Assembly (NCBI RefSeq): GCF_014195505.1
Contig: NZ_JACIBV010000001.1
Span: 8,184,001-8,248,000, forward strand
Source: Nonomuraea dietziae
GTDB taxonomy: Bacteria; Actinomycetota; Actinomycetes; Streptosporangiales; Streptosporangiaceae
Direction: 5' to 3'
Length of the DNA stretch: 64,000 nucleotides
Shown in pieces: positions 1-9,265 of this stretch. Every line of letters starts with the position of its first letter. Positions within the stretch are counted from its first letter, which is position 1. The notes under the pieces are model-generated. The model had not been told where the DNA came from. It did no database searches and was given only the letters and a program-made list of their open reading frames with translations. A program made the position numbers and the translations under genes.

Positions 1-1048
1 AGGCCGCCATCGCCTCGGCGTAGACGCCGTGCCCGAGCCGGTCGTCGAGCGTCCACCTGTCGGGCGTCAGCCGCGCCCTGGGCTGGACGGCGGCCCGCCC
101 CGCCCGCAGGCGGCGCAGGCGCCACGCGAGCCGTTCGGCCTCGTCAGACGACAGCAGCGACCTGCCGAACTCGCGCACCGCGCGGTGCGGATCGGGCGCG
201 AGCCCCCACGCGCGCAGCTCCTCCAGCCCCGCGCGGGCGTCGAGCAGTTCGGCGTGCTCCTCGCTCAGCCGCTCGTCCTCGCCCAGCAGTCCCGTCAGGC
301 GCAGCAGCCGCTTGGCGGGCTCGCCGAGATGGAGATCGTGGACGCGGGAGACGATCTCGGCCGCCGACTCGGGCACCTCGCGCTCGCCCGCGGCCCTGAG
401 CCGCGCCGCCGTCTCGGCCAGCGCGGCCTCTCCCGCGGTACGGCCCGCGCTGACGGCCACGTCCTCGATGTCGCCGTGCCTGAACATGATCGCGCGAAGG
501 CCCGAGCCCAGCTCCTCGTAGCTCGCCTTCGCCAGGCCGTACAGGTCGGCGACGGTCACGCTCTCGCGCCTGGACAGCAGGCCCTCGGCCAGCAGCGAGG
601 TCAGCGGGGGCGCGGACCTGGGGCGGGCCGCGCCGCCGGTGAGGGAGGCGGTGAGCGCGGCGGCGGCCACCGGCGGATCGCCAGGCACGTCGAGCACGGC
701 CTCGTCAGGCTCGTCGGGGCCGCTGTGCAGCACCCACCCGAAGTCGACCACCAGCAGCAGCGCCGCGGCGGCCGAGTCGCCGAGCCTGCGGGAGAACTCC
801 GCGATCAGCGCGGTGAAGGCGGTGGGGGTCCAGGTCGCGCCTGAAGGCCATCTGACCAGCAGCAGCTCGCCGGGCTCCGCCGAGGTCAGGAACAGCGTCA
901 GAGCGGGCGCGGGCACGTCCGCCTCGCCTGTGCGCACGTCGAATCCGCACAGGCGCAGGGCGTGCGCGAGCCTGCGAGAAGGTTCGCCGTCGAGGAAGAC
1001 CAGCGCCCTGCGCGTCTTGATCCTCGGCGCGAGCCGCACGGGTGCCAT
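1..1048 (-). CDS. Degenerate caspase-like protein (C-terminus outside window)
   Basis: An open frame runs from an ATG at 1048 off the left edge, giving about 349 residues with no stop. It was read directly from the reverse strand. The N-terminal ~200 residues resemble the order of a bacterial caspase-like (C14) domain: a strand ending LLLVRWPSGATW where active members have SGHG, then LLLVVDFGWVL where they have DCC, then PLTSLLAEGLL...VTVADLYGLA, like the usual tail. Both catalytic positions (His and Cys) are missing, so it would be a pseudo-protease. The rest is Ala/Glu/Arg-rich and helical-looking. The family call is by eye and tentative. The start lacks a clear Shine-Dalgarno, and the gene is divergent from the PhoX-like gene. 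Confidence 0.5.
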   Translation of the reverse strand, partial: MAPVRLAPRIKTRRALVFLDGEPSRRLAHALRLCGFDVRTGEADVPAPALTLFLTSAEPGELLLVRWPSGATWTPTAFTALIAEFSRRLGDSAAAALLLVVDFGWVLHSGPDEPDEAVLDVPGDPPVAAAALTASLTGGAARPRSAPPLTSLLAEGLLSRRESVTVADLYGLAKASYEELGSGLRAIMFRHGDIEDVAVSAGRTAGEAALAETAARLRAAGEREVPESAAEIVSRVHDLHLGEPAKRLLRLTGLLGEDERLSEEHAELLDARAGLEELRAWGLAPDPHRAVREFGRSLLSSDEAERLAWRLRRLRAGRAAVQPRARLTPDRWTLDDRLGHGVYAEAMAA

Positions 1049-1167
1049 GGTGAGAATGCTGGGACTCCCAGCCCGGGACGGCGCAGGGTTTGCGTAGTGT
1101 TTGAAGTCGGGTTCCCTTTTCATTCACGTCGTTGCGATCGACTGGGCCAGGTCTACAGGAGGCCCTC

Positions 1168-2235
1168 ATGTTGCGCAGAACTCTCCTCCGCACGAGCGCC
1201 GTGTTCGCCGGGTCGGTGTGGCTCGGCTCGCCGCAGGCGCGCGTGGCGGTGGGCCCGTACGGCCCGCTCCAGGGGCCTGACGCCGAAGGGCTGGCCCTGC
1301 CCGAGGGCTTCACGGGCCGCGTCCTCGCCCGCTCCGGCCGCAGGGTCGCGGGCCTGACCTGGCACTCGGCTCCAGGCGACGGCGCGTGCTTCCCCGACGG
1401 CGACGGCTGGATCTACGTGTCCAACTCGGGGCTGCCCCTGCTCGGCGGCGTCTCAGCGCTGCGCTTCGGCGCCGGAGGCGACGTGCGCGACGCCTACCGC
1501 ATCCTGTCGGGCACCAGCCTCAACCGCGCGGGTGGGGCCAGTCCCTGGCACACGTGGCTGTCGTGCGAGCAGATCACGCGCGGGCGCGTCTTCGAGTGCG
1601 ACCCCGACGGCTCCCGCTCCGCCCGTCCCCGCCTGGCCATGGGCAGGTTCAGGCACGAGGCCGCCGCCTTCGACCCCGACAGGCAGGTCGTCTACCTCAC
1701 CGAGGACGAGCCCGACGGCTGCTTGTACCGGTTCAGGCCGCTCGACTGGGGCGACCTGACCGAGGGCGCGCTGGAGGTGCTGACCACCTCGGGCGCGTGG
1801 CGGGCCGTGCCCTCGCCCGCCGCGCTGACCATGGCCACCCGCCACCAGGTGGAGGACGCCGCGCACTTCGACAGGGGCGGGGGCTGCCACTACCTCCGCG
1901 GCGTCTGCTACTTCGCCACCAAGGGCGACGGCCGCCTGTGGGCGTACGAGGCCGAGACGGGGCGTCTCGACACGGTGAGCGGCGTCAGGGCCGCGCACGG
2001 CGAGCTGTTCGTCGCGGGCGAAGGGGAGATCGCCCTGGTCGGTCAGGGAGGAGCGGTCTCGCCGTTCCTGCGGCTGGCGGGCGACGACCGCCGCGAGCTG
2101 ATCGGGCCCGCGTTCTCACCCGACGGGCGGCGGCTCTACTTCACCGCCCTGACAGGAGGCGGCGGCGAGGCCGCAGGGGTCGACGGGCACACCTTCGAGG
2201 TGGAGGGGCCCTTCGCTCACGCGGCCGACAGGTAG
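1168..2235 (+). CDS. PhoX/DUF839-family exported protein
   Basis: 355 residues. ATG 1168 was chosen because AGGAGG lies about 6 nt upstream. The N-terminus MLRRTLLRTSAVF with a hydrophobic run and Ala-rich cleavage region looks like a Tat or Sec signal peptide. The body carries DUF839/PhoX landmarks: GTSLNRAGGASPWHTWLSCE, RHEAAAFDP and VYLTEDEPDG. PhoX proteins are calcium/iron-dependent, beta-propeller, secreted phosphatases. This is much shorter than the classical ~600-residue enzymes, so phosphatase activity is inferred only. Its 3' end overlaps the convergent TetR gene by 19 bp. Confidence 0.75.
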   Translation: MLRRTLLRTSAVFAGSVWLGSPQARVAVGPYGPLQGPDAEGLALPEGFTGRVLARSGRRVAGLTWHSAPGDGACFPDGDGWIYVSNSGLPLLGGVSALRFGAGGDVRDAYRILSGTSLNRAGGASPWHTWLSCEQITRGRVFECDPDGSRSARPRLAMGRFRHEAAAFDPDRQVVYLTEDEPDGCLYRFRPLDWGDLTEGALEVLTTSGAWRAVPSPAALTMATRHQVEDAAHFDRGGGCHYLRGVCYFATKGDGRLWAYEAETGRLDTVSGVRAAHGELFVAGEGEIALVGQGGAVSPFLRLAGDDRRELIGPAFSPDGRRLYFTALTGGGGEAAGVDGHTFEVEGPFAHAADR

Positions 2236-2795
2236 CCCACCAGCATGACCTTGAGCTCCTCGACCAGCTCCGGCGAGCTCTGCGGGATGACGGCCTTCAC
2301 CATGGAGACCGCCATCGTGCCCATGAGCAGCGCCCTGTCCTTGTCGAGAGCGGGGGAGCGGCGCACGAGCATCTCGGCGACCTGCTCGGCGATCGCGGCG
2401 TGCAGCCGCTGGGAGGCCTCCGCGAGCCTGTCGCCCGTGGCCGAGCCGTACAGCAGCGCCCAGTAGGCGGGCGAGCTGCCCTTGAAGGCCACGCTCTCGT
2501 CGACGAAGGAGTCGACCAGCGCCTCGAGCGGGATGTCGGGGGTGACGGAGGCCATGCGCTCGGCCCAGAACTCGCGCCGCTCGTCGGTGTAGCGGGCGAC
2601 CAGGCCGTCGAGGATCTCGTCCTTGTTGCGGAAGAACTGGTAGAGCGAGCCAGGGGACATGCCCGCCCTGGTCGCCACCTGGTTGGTCGTGAGGTCGGGG
2701 TAGCCCACCTCGGCGATGACCAGTTCGGCGGCGTCGAGGATCTCGGCCATGCGCCTGAGGCCGCGCGCCTGGCGGCGTACCGGACGGTCGGACAT
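2217..2795 (-). CDS. TetR-family transcriptional regulator
   Basis: 192 residues. The N-terminal helix-turn-helix (about residues 15-60) is typical: ILDAAELVIAEVG, then TNQVATRAGMSPGSLYQFF and NKDEIL. The C-terminal ligand/dimer domain is generic. It lies 9 bp downstream of the GNAT gene on the same strand and is probably co-transcribed with it. The ligand is not predictable. Confidence 0.88.
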   Translation of the reverse strand: MSDRPVRRQARGLRRMAEILDAAELVIAEVGYPDLTTNQVATRAGMSPGSLYQFFRNKDEILDGLVARYTDERREFWAERMASVTPDIPLEALVDSFVDESVAFKGSSPAYWALLYGSATGDRLAEASQRLHAAIAEQVAEMLVRRSPALDKDRALLMGTMAVSMVKAVIPQSSPELVEELKVMLVGYLSAA

Positions 2796-2804
2796 GCGAG
2801 CAGT

Positions 2805-3434
2805 TTACCGACTTTCCGCTGCGACGAGGAGCGCCTCCGCGCCCATGGGCGCGAAGCCCGCCGCGAGGAAGGCGCGCAGGCTCGCGGCGTTGCCCGGCGC
2901 GATCTGCGCCCACAGCGGCGCGTCGCACAGCCGGCGGGCCGCCAGCGCGAGCCGCCTGCCCGCGCCGCGCCCCCTGTGCTCGGGCGCGACCTCGACCGCC
3001 GCCTCCCACCGCCCCGCGACGCCCCTGCCGATCGACAGCAGGCCCTCCTCGCACACCCACACCCGTACGGCCGAGCGGTGCCGCATCGCGCGCGCCACCC
3101 TCGGGTGGTCGTGGCCGGTGACCTCGGTCAGCCAGGAGGGGAGCGGCCCCCGCTCGGGCAGACCGAGGGCGAGCACGTCCACGTTGTCGACCGCGCGGCC
3201 CGTCTCCAGCTCCAGGGCCCGCAGGAACGGCGGGTTCAGCGGCGCGGACAGGTCGCCCTCGGGCAGCCGGTCGCGCAGCCACCGGGTGTCGAGGTCGGCG
3301 AAGACCACGCTGTGCCCGGTGAAGGCGATGACGCCCATGTCGCGTGGGCTGGGCTGCGCCACGATCGTCACCGTGCCGTCGGCGGCCGGCGGCCTGCCCT
3401 CGGCCGCGCGGACGAGAAAGTCCTCCAGGGTCAT
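2805..3434 (-). CDS. GNAT-family N-acetyltransferase
   Basis: 209 residues. ATG 3434 is preceded by GGGAGGA at ideal spacing. The acetyl-CoA loop is visible as VAPEHRGRGAGRRLA (about residues 160-175), followed by a typical GNAT tail with NAASLRAFLAAGFAP. The N-terminal ~90 residues are a separate, less conserved segment, as in two-part GNAT proteins. The substrate is unknown. It is divergent from the YCII gene, with only 25 bp between starts, so the promoters overlap. Confidence 0.82.
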   Translation of the reverse strand: MTLEDFLVRAAEGRPPAADGTVTIVAQPSPRDMGVIAFTGHSVVFADLDTRWLRDRLPEGDLSAPLNPPFLRALELETGRAVDNVDVLALGLPERGPLPSWLTEVTGHDHPRVARAMRHRSAVRVWVCEEGLLSIGRGVAGRWEAAVEVAPEHRGRGAGRRLALAARRLCDAPLWAQIAPGNAASLRAFLAAGFAPMGAEALLVAAESR

Positions 3435-3459
3435 GTGCGTCCTCCCATAAGGTCGGCAG

Positions 3460-3815
3460 ATGAAGTATCTGATCCTGATCTACAACAATCCGGCCACCCG
3501 GCGGCTGTGGAGCGAGTTCTCCGACGAGCAGCGCGCCGAGGGCTGGAGGGCCTACGCCGCGCTCGACGAGGAGTTCGCCGCCTCGGGCGAGCTGATCGTG
3601 TCAGAGGCGCTGGCCGACCCCTCGCAGGGCAGGAGAGTGCTGGCCCGCGAGGGCGTGACCACCACGACCGACGGACCCTTCGCCGAGGTCAAGGAGCATC
3701 TGGCGGGCTTCTACCTGCTGGAGTGCGAGAGCTTCGAGCGCGCCGTAGAGCGGGCCTCCCTCATCCCCGAGGCCGCCTTCGGCATGGTCGAGGTGCGGCC
3801 GGTGATGGAGCTTCC

Positions 3816-3819
<4 letters not shown>
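3460..3819 (+). CDS. YCII-related (DGPF) protein
   Basis: 119 residues. It begins MKYLILIYNNP and contains TTTDGPFAEVKEHLAGFY, the DGPF signature of YCII-related proteins. AAGG lies 7 nt before the ATG. Its stop overlaps the GTG of the sigma factor by 4 bp, so the two are translationally coupled. DGPF genes are the known genomic partners of ECF42 sigma factors. The biochemical role of the DGPF protein is unclear. Confidence 0.88.
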
Positions 3820-5009
<1,190 letters not shown>

Positions 5010-5015
<6 letters not shown>

Positions 5016-5936
5016 GTCGCGCGTCCAGACCTGCTCGACCACCTCGACGCCGTTCTCGACCGCCTTCTCCTCCGACTCGAGAGCGAAGCCCGCCGCCTGG
5101 TAGATTCTGCGCGCGCTCACGAGGCAGTCGCGGGTCCAGAGCATGATCCGCTTGTAGCCCGACTCCCTGGCGTGGCGCAGGCACTCCTCGACCAGCCTGC
5201 CGCCGAGCCCGAGCCCTCTGGCCGACGGCTCGACCATGAGCATCCGCAGCTGGGCCGTGGTGTCGTCCTTGTGCATGCAGAACACCGAGCCGACGGGCGT
5301 GCCGTCGATCTCGGCGATCCAGCCCGCGTCGCGCGCGGGGTCGTAGGCGCTGACGATGCCCGCCACCAGCTTCTCGAAGTCGAGACCCCAGCCGTACTCC
5401 TGGCTGTAGAACGATCCGTGGCGCCAGACGACCCAGCCGAGGTCGCCCGCGCGGGGGGCTCTGATGACGTACGGCCCGCGCGGGGCGGCCGAGCGGTCGA
5501 GCACCGAGCGGATCGTCGCCATGCTCGCGCCCAGTCGCCCTCGATCCTCCTCGCTCAGCCCTTCGAGCAGCGTGGCGATCTCCTCGGCCTGCCGCTGGTC
5601 GAGCCTGGCGAAGGTGAGCGAGCCCGCCTCGGTGAGGCTGACGATCTGCCTGCGCGCGTCGGTCGCCGAGCGCTCCCTGACGATCAGCCCGTCGTTGCAG
5701 AACCTGGTCAGGATCCTGCTCAGGTAGCCGGCGTCGAGGTCGAGCAGCCTGCGCAGCTCTCCCGCCTCCATCGCCAGGCCCTCGGCCTGGGCGAGTTCGA
5801 ACAGCACCCTCGCCTCCGTGAGGGAGTAGGGCGAATCGAGCATGCCGGACTGCAGGACGCCGATCACCTTGGTGTAGAAGCGATTGAAGGCCCTGATCTC
5901 CTCAATCCTTGCTTCCGTCAACGAGTTCATTGACAT
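5010..5936 (-). CDS. MarR-type regulator fused to GNAT acetyltransferase
   Basis: 308 residues from ATG 5936 (MSMNSLTEAR); ATG 5930 is an alternative. Residues ~1-145 form a MarR winged helix (SLTEARVLFELAQAEG, LDAGYLSRILTRF, LIVRERSATDARRQIVSLT). Residues ~155-308 form a GNAT domain with VEPSARGLGLGGRLVEECL. Such bifunctional MarR/GNAT proteins are common in actinobacteria, and their substrates are mostly unknown. The start codon lies inside a perfect palindrome, suggesting autoregulation. It is divergent from the lactonase gene by 25 bp. An upstream extension to 6077 would run into that gene and was rejected. Confidence 0.9.
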
Positions 5937-5942
5937 AGTCAA
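5930..5942. promoter_or_regulatory. Perfect 5-3-5 palindrome, likely MarR operator
   Basis: TTGACATAGTCAA lies between the divergent MarR-GNAT and lactonase genes and covers the MarR start codon. TTGAC/GTCAA half-sites suit a MarR dimer. Binding would shut off both genes. No binding data; inferred from position and symmetry. Confidence 0.55.
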
Positions 5943-5961
5943 GCATGAAAGGATGTGCGCT

Positions 5962-6888
5962 GTGAAGCACCTCTTTGTCGGCGGATATGGCCCCGACCTC
6001 GTGACCGTCAATCCCGACCTGGCAGTGATCGCGGGCGTCGCCGCGCAGAAGGCCTCCTTCCTGGCCCCGCATCCCACGCTCGCGGTGCTCTACGCGGTGG
6101 GCGAGGCCGACAACGGGCTCGTCAGCGCCTACACCATGGCCGACGGCGTGCTCACGCCGCTGGCCGAGCGTTCCAGCGAGGGCTCGCAGCCGTGCCACCT
6201 GGCCGTGCATCCGGACGGCGAGGTGCTGGCCGTGGCCAACTACGCCGACGGCACGGTGAGCCTGCACCGGCTCGACGAGTCCGGCGACTTCGCGGGGGAG
6301 CCGGTGGTGCTCAGGCACGCGGGCTCCGGGCCGGTGGCCGAGCGGCAGGAGTGCTCGCACGCCCACCAGGCCACCTTCCACGACGACCTGCTGCACGTGA
6401 CCGACCTCGGCACGGACGAGATCCGCCGCTACACCCTCGCGGGCGCCGAGCTGGCGCCGGTGAAGCTGCCCCCGGGGACCGGCCCGCGTCACCTGGTCTT
6501 CGAGGGTGGTCGCTGCCACGTGGCCGGCGAACTCGACGCCATGGTGCGCACCTATGACGCCGAGTGGAACGAGGTGGCCGCCGTTTTCGCCAGCGACGAG
6601 CCGGGCACCAACTACCCCTCGCACATCGAGGTGGCGGGCGCCTACCTCTACGTCGGCAACAGGGGCCCCGACACCGTCTCCGTGCTGCGCGCCGACGACC
6701 TGGGCAAGGTCGCGGAGGTGCCCAGCGGGGGAAGCTGGCCCAGGCACTTCGCCATCGACGGCGACACGATGTACGTCGCCAACCAGACGAGCAACACCGT
6801 CGCGCTCCTCCCACTGGTCAACGGCCTGCCGGGCCCTGCCGAGGAGAGGTTCGAGGTCGCCGCGCCCGCGTGCGTGCTGCCCTGGTAG
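5962..6888 (+). CDS. Lactonase-family seven-bladed beta-propeller protein
   Basis: 308 residues from GTG 5962, chosen because AAAGG lies about 9 nt upstream; ATG 5953 is too close to it. Repeated blades are visible (HPDGEVLAVANYADGTVSLH, GTGPRHLVFEGG, SHIEVAGAYLYVGNRGPDTV, RHFAIDGDTMYVANQTSNTV), plus the CSHAHQ motif of 6-phosphogluconolactonase/YbhE-like proteins (PF10282). It probably hydrolyses a sugar lactone in the cytosol; the exact substrate is unknown. It is paired with the MarR-GNAT regulator through a shared operator. Confidence 0.85.
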   Translation: MKHLFVGGYGPDLVTVNPDLAVIAGVAAQKASFLAPHPTLAVLYAVGEADNGLVSAYTMADGVLTPLAERSSEGSQPCHLAVHPDGEVLAVANYADGTVSLHRLDESGDFAGEPVVLRHAGSGPVAERQECSHAHQATFHDDLLHVTDLGTDEIRRYTLAGAELAPVKLPPGTGPRHLVFEGGRCHVAGELDAMVRTYDAEWNEVAAVFASDEPGTNYPSHIEVAGAYLYVGNRGPDTVSVLRADDLGKVAEVPSGGSWPRHFAIDGDTMYVANQTSNTVALLPLVNGLPGPAEERFEVAAPACVLPW

Positions 6889-6941
6889 GGCCGATCAGCG
6901 GTCCCGTGCGGGCGGCGTGGTGACCGCCCGCAGGAGGTGAC

Positions 6942-7652
6942 TCAGGCCTCGCCTCGGATCCCCCCGAGCAGCTGCTCGAGCCGCTCCTCCACCGCCTGCT
7001 TGGCGACGCCGAGGCGGGCGAAGCCGTCCGCCACGGGTCCCTCCTCCAGTGAGAGCAGACCGAGCAGGATGTGCTCGGTGCCCACGTAGTTGTGGCCCAG
7101 GCGCAGCGCCTCGCGCAGCGTGAGTTCGAGCACCTTCTTCGACTGACCGGAGAAGGGGATCTTCTCGGGCGTCGCCTCCTGCCTCTCGGAGGTGGTCGTC
7201 ATGGCCTCCCGCACCGCGTCGGGCGAGGCGCCGAGAAGCTCCATGATCTTGACGGCCAGGCCCTCGGGCTCGTGCAGCAGGCCGAGGGCCAGGTGCTCGG
7301 GCTCGATGTGGTCCCTGGCGGCGGTGCGCGCCTCCTCCTGCGCCGCGACGACCACGTGGCGGGCGCGCTCGGTGAAGCGCGTGTAGTTGCGCATCTCCTC
7401 GATCAGGTTCGCCCCGTCCTTGGGCACGAACCGCTTCTGGGCGGCCTGCTTGGTCACACCCATGCTCCTGCCGATGTCGGTCCACGACGCTCCGGCGTGG
7501 CGGGCCTGGTCGACGAAGTGGCCGATGAGGTGGTCGGCGACCTCGCCGAGGTGCTCGCCGAGCACGACCGCGTTGGACAGCCGGGTCAGCGGGTCGGGGC
7601 CGCTGGTCTTGACGGCGTTGATGAGGTCGTCGAGCTTGACGTTCGTCTCCAT
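6942..7652 (-). CDS. HTH plus Clp_N repeat domain regulator
   Basis: 236 residues. The N-terminal ~75 residues contain a helix-turn-helix-like stretch (SWTDIGRSMGVTKQAAQKRF). Residues ~85-232 carry two Clp amino-terminal repeats (ARDHIEPEHLALGLLHEP, then LGHNYVGTEHILLGLL), as in ClpC, but no AAA+ ATPase. It could therefore bind DNA and sense or deliver a ClpC-type substrate. The start is immediately after two tandem inverted repeats overlapping its promoter, which argues for autorepression. No Shine-Dalgarno is needed because the predicted transcript is leaderless. Confidence 0.85.
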   Translation of the reverse strand: METNVKLDDLINAVKTSGPDPLTRLSNAVVLGEHLGEVADHLIGHFVDQARHAGASWTDIGRSMGVTKQAAQKRFVPKDGANLIEEMRNYTRFTERARHVVVAAQEEARTAARDHIEPEHLALGLLHEPEGLAVKIMELLGASPDAVREAMTTTSERQEATPEKIPFSGQSKKVLELTLREALRLGHNYVGTEHILLGLLSLEEGPVADGFARLGVAKQAVEERLEQLLGGIRGEA

Positions 7653-7653
7653 G

Positions 7654-7700
7654 CGTCAACCATAGGTTGACGGCCATAGGCCGTCAACCCTGAGTTGACG
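7654..7700 (-). promoter_or_regulatory. Promoter with tandem operators for the Clp_N regulator
   Basis: Two copies of CGTCAAC-N5-GTTGACG lie at 7654-7672 and 7682-7700, centres 28 bp apart. Between them is a third symmetric element, GGCCATAGGCC (7672-7682). On the reverse strand, TTGACG (7687-7682) and TATGGT (7664-7659) are spaced by exactly 17 bp, and the ATG follows the -10 hexamer after 6 nt, so transcription should start at or beside the start codon. The operators cover both hexamers, the geometry of a repressor site. Confidence 0.75.
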
Positions 7701-7706
7701 ATCGGC

Positions 7707-9143
7707 TCACGCTCGCGAACGCCGTACGGCGCCCTGCCACCGCTCGTAGGCCGCGTCGTCGCGCGCGCCCGGCTCGAAGCGGCGATCGAGCTGCCAGGTC
7801 TTGCGCAGCTGCTCGGTGGAGGACCACAGGCCCGAGCCGAGGCCCGCGAGGAAGGCCGCGCCCAGCGCCGTCGTCTCCTGGATCACGGGGCGCTCCACCG
7901 CGATGCCCAGCTGGTCGGCCTGGAACTGCATCAGCAGGTCGTTGGAGCTGGCGCCGCCGTCGGCCTTCAGCGCCGCCACCGGCGGCATCGTCTCCACCAC
8001 GTCGCGCACCTCGAAGGCGATGGCCTCCAGCGTCGCGCGCACCAGGTGGGCCCTGGTGGTGCCGCGGGTGATGCCCGTGATCGTGCCGCGCGCCTCGGGA
8101 TCCCAGTGCGGCGCGCCGAGGCCGGTCAGCGCGGGGACGAACACCACGCCGCCGCTGTCGGGGACCGTCCGGGCCACCGCCTCCGACTCGGGCGCGGTGT
8201 TGATCAGGCCGAGCCCGTCGCGCAGCCACTGCACCGCGGCCCCTGTCACGAAGATCGCGCCCTCCAGCGCGTAGGTGCGCTCGCCCGAGGGGGTCTGCCA
8301 CGCCACCGTGGTCAGCAGCCCCGCCTCGGAGCGGACGATCTCGTCGCCGGTGTTGACCAGCAGGAAGGAGCCCGTGCCGTAGGTGCATTTGACGTCGCCC
8401 GCGGAGAAGCAGGTCTGGCCGAACAGCGCGGCCTGCTGGTCGCCCGCCATGCCGGTGATCGGCAGGTCGAGCCCGAGGAAGGCCTCGGGGGCAGTCCTGC
8501 CGATCTCGCCGTAGTTCGGAACGATCTCGGGAAGGGCCTCCTCGGGAACGCCGAACAGCTCGCACAGCTCGGGCTCCCAGCCGCCGGAGGCCAGGCCGTA
8601 CAGCAGGGTGCGGGAGGCGTTGGAGGGGTCGGTCACGTGCCTGGCGCCCGCGGTCAGCCTGGCGATCAAGTAGGAGTCGACGGTGCCGGCCACGACGCCG
8701 TCCGCCCATGCCCTGGGGTCGTTCTCGCGCAGCCAGGTCAGCTTGGTCGCGGTGAAGTAGGGGTCGAGGCGCAGGCCCGTCAGCTCCGAGACGCGAGGCT
8801 CGTGACCCTCCTCGCGCAGGCGCGCGCAGATGCCCGAGGTGCGCCTGTCCTGCCAGACGACCGCGCGGCGCGGCGCGGCCAGCGTGCGCCGGTCCCACAG
8901 GACCGCCGTCTCCCTCTGGTTGGTGAGGCCGACACAGGTGGGGGTCGCCGACGCCCCGTCCAGGGCCGTACGGCAGGCCGCGAGCGTCGCCTGCCAGATC
9001 TCCTCGGGCGCGTGCTCCACCCACCCGGGCTGCGGGAAATGCTGGGCGAACTCCTCGTATCCCCGCGATTCGATCCGCCCCTCCTCGGTGACGATCAGCG
9101 CGGTCACGCCTGTTGTGCCTGCGTCTATCGCCAAAACGCTCAC
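7707..9143 (-). CDS. glpK: Glycerol kinase
   Basis: 478 residues from GTG 9143, preceded by AAGGTGAGG. The FGGY kinase signatures are present: LAIDAGTTGVTALI at the N-terminus, ETAVLWDRRT, TYGTGSFLLVNTG and the C-terminal GGASSNDLLMQFQADQL. It phosphorylates glycerol to sn-glycerol 3-phosphate in the cytosol. It is slightly shorter than the usual ~500 residues. No glpF or glpD is adjacent. It is divergent from the phosphofructokinase gene, and a dre-like palindrome lies just upstream of the ribosome-binding site. Confidence 0.92.
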   Translation of the reverse strand: MSVLAIDAGTTGVTALIVTEEGRIESRGYEEFAQHFPQPGWVEHAPEEIWQATLAACRTALDGASATPTCVGLTNQRETAVLWDRRTLAAPRRAVVWQDRRTSGICARLREEGHEPRVSELTGLRLDPYFTATKLTWLRENDPRAWADGVVAGTVDSYLIARLTAGARHVTDPSNASRTLLYGLASGGWEPELCELFGVPEEALPEIVPNYGEIGRTAPEAFLGLDLPITGMAGDQQAALFGQTCFSAGDVKCTYGTGSFLLVNTGDEIVRSEAGLLTTVAWQTPSGERTYALEGAIFVTGAAVQWLRDGLGLINTAPESEAVARTVPDSGGVVFVPALTGLGAPHWDPEARGTITGITRGTTRAHLVRATLEAIAFEVRDVVETMPPVAALKADGGASSNDLLMQFQADQLGIAVERPVIQETTALGAAFLAGLGSGLWSSTEQLRKTWQLDRRFEPGARDDAAYERWQGAVRRSRA

Positions 9144-9155
9144 GGCGCCTCACCT

Positions 9156-9171
9156 TTTGGTCTAGACCATT
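9156..9171. promoter_or_regulatory. dre-like DasR operator
   Basis: TTTGGTCTAGACCATT has a perfect 12-bp core, TGGTCTAGACCA (9158-9169), matching the central part of the DasR-responsive element consensus of actinomycetes. It lies directly upstream of the glpK ribosome-binding site and ~97 bp from the divergent phosphofructokinase start, so DasR (a GntR/HutC repressor released by glucosamine-6-phosphate) could link aminosugar status to glycerol entry and glycolysis. Confidence 0.75.
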
Positions 9172-9265
9172 GTCCGTGCCAAGGGGCACAATGCGTTGCG
9201 TCGGCGATACGCCGATCGCACCGCCCCATTAGTTTGGTCGTGAATCCCATCGGGAGGAACCCGCC

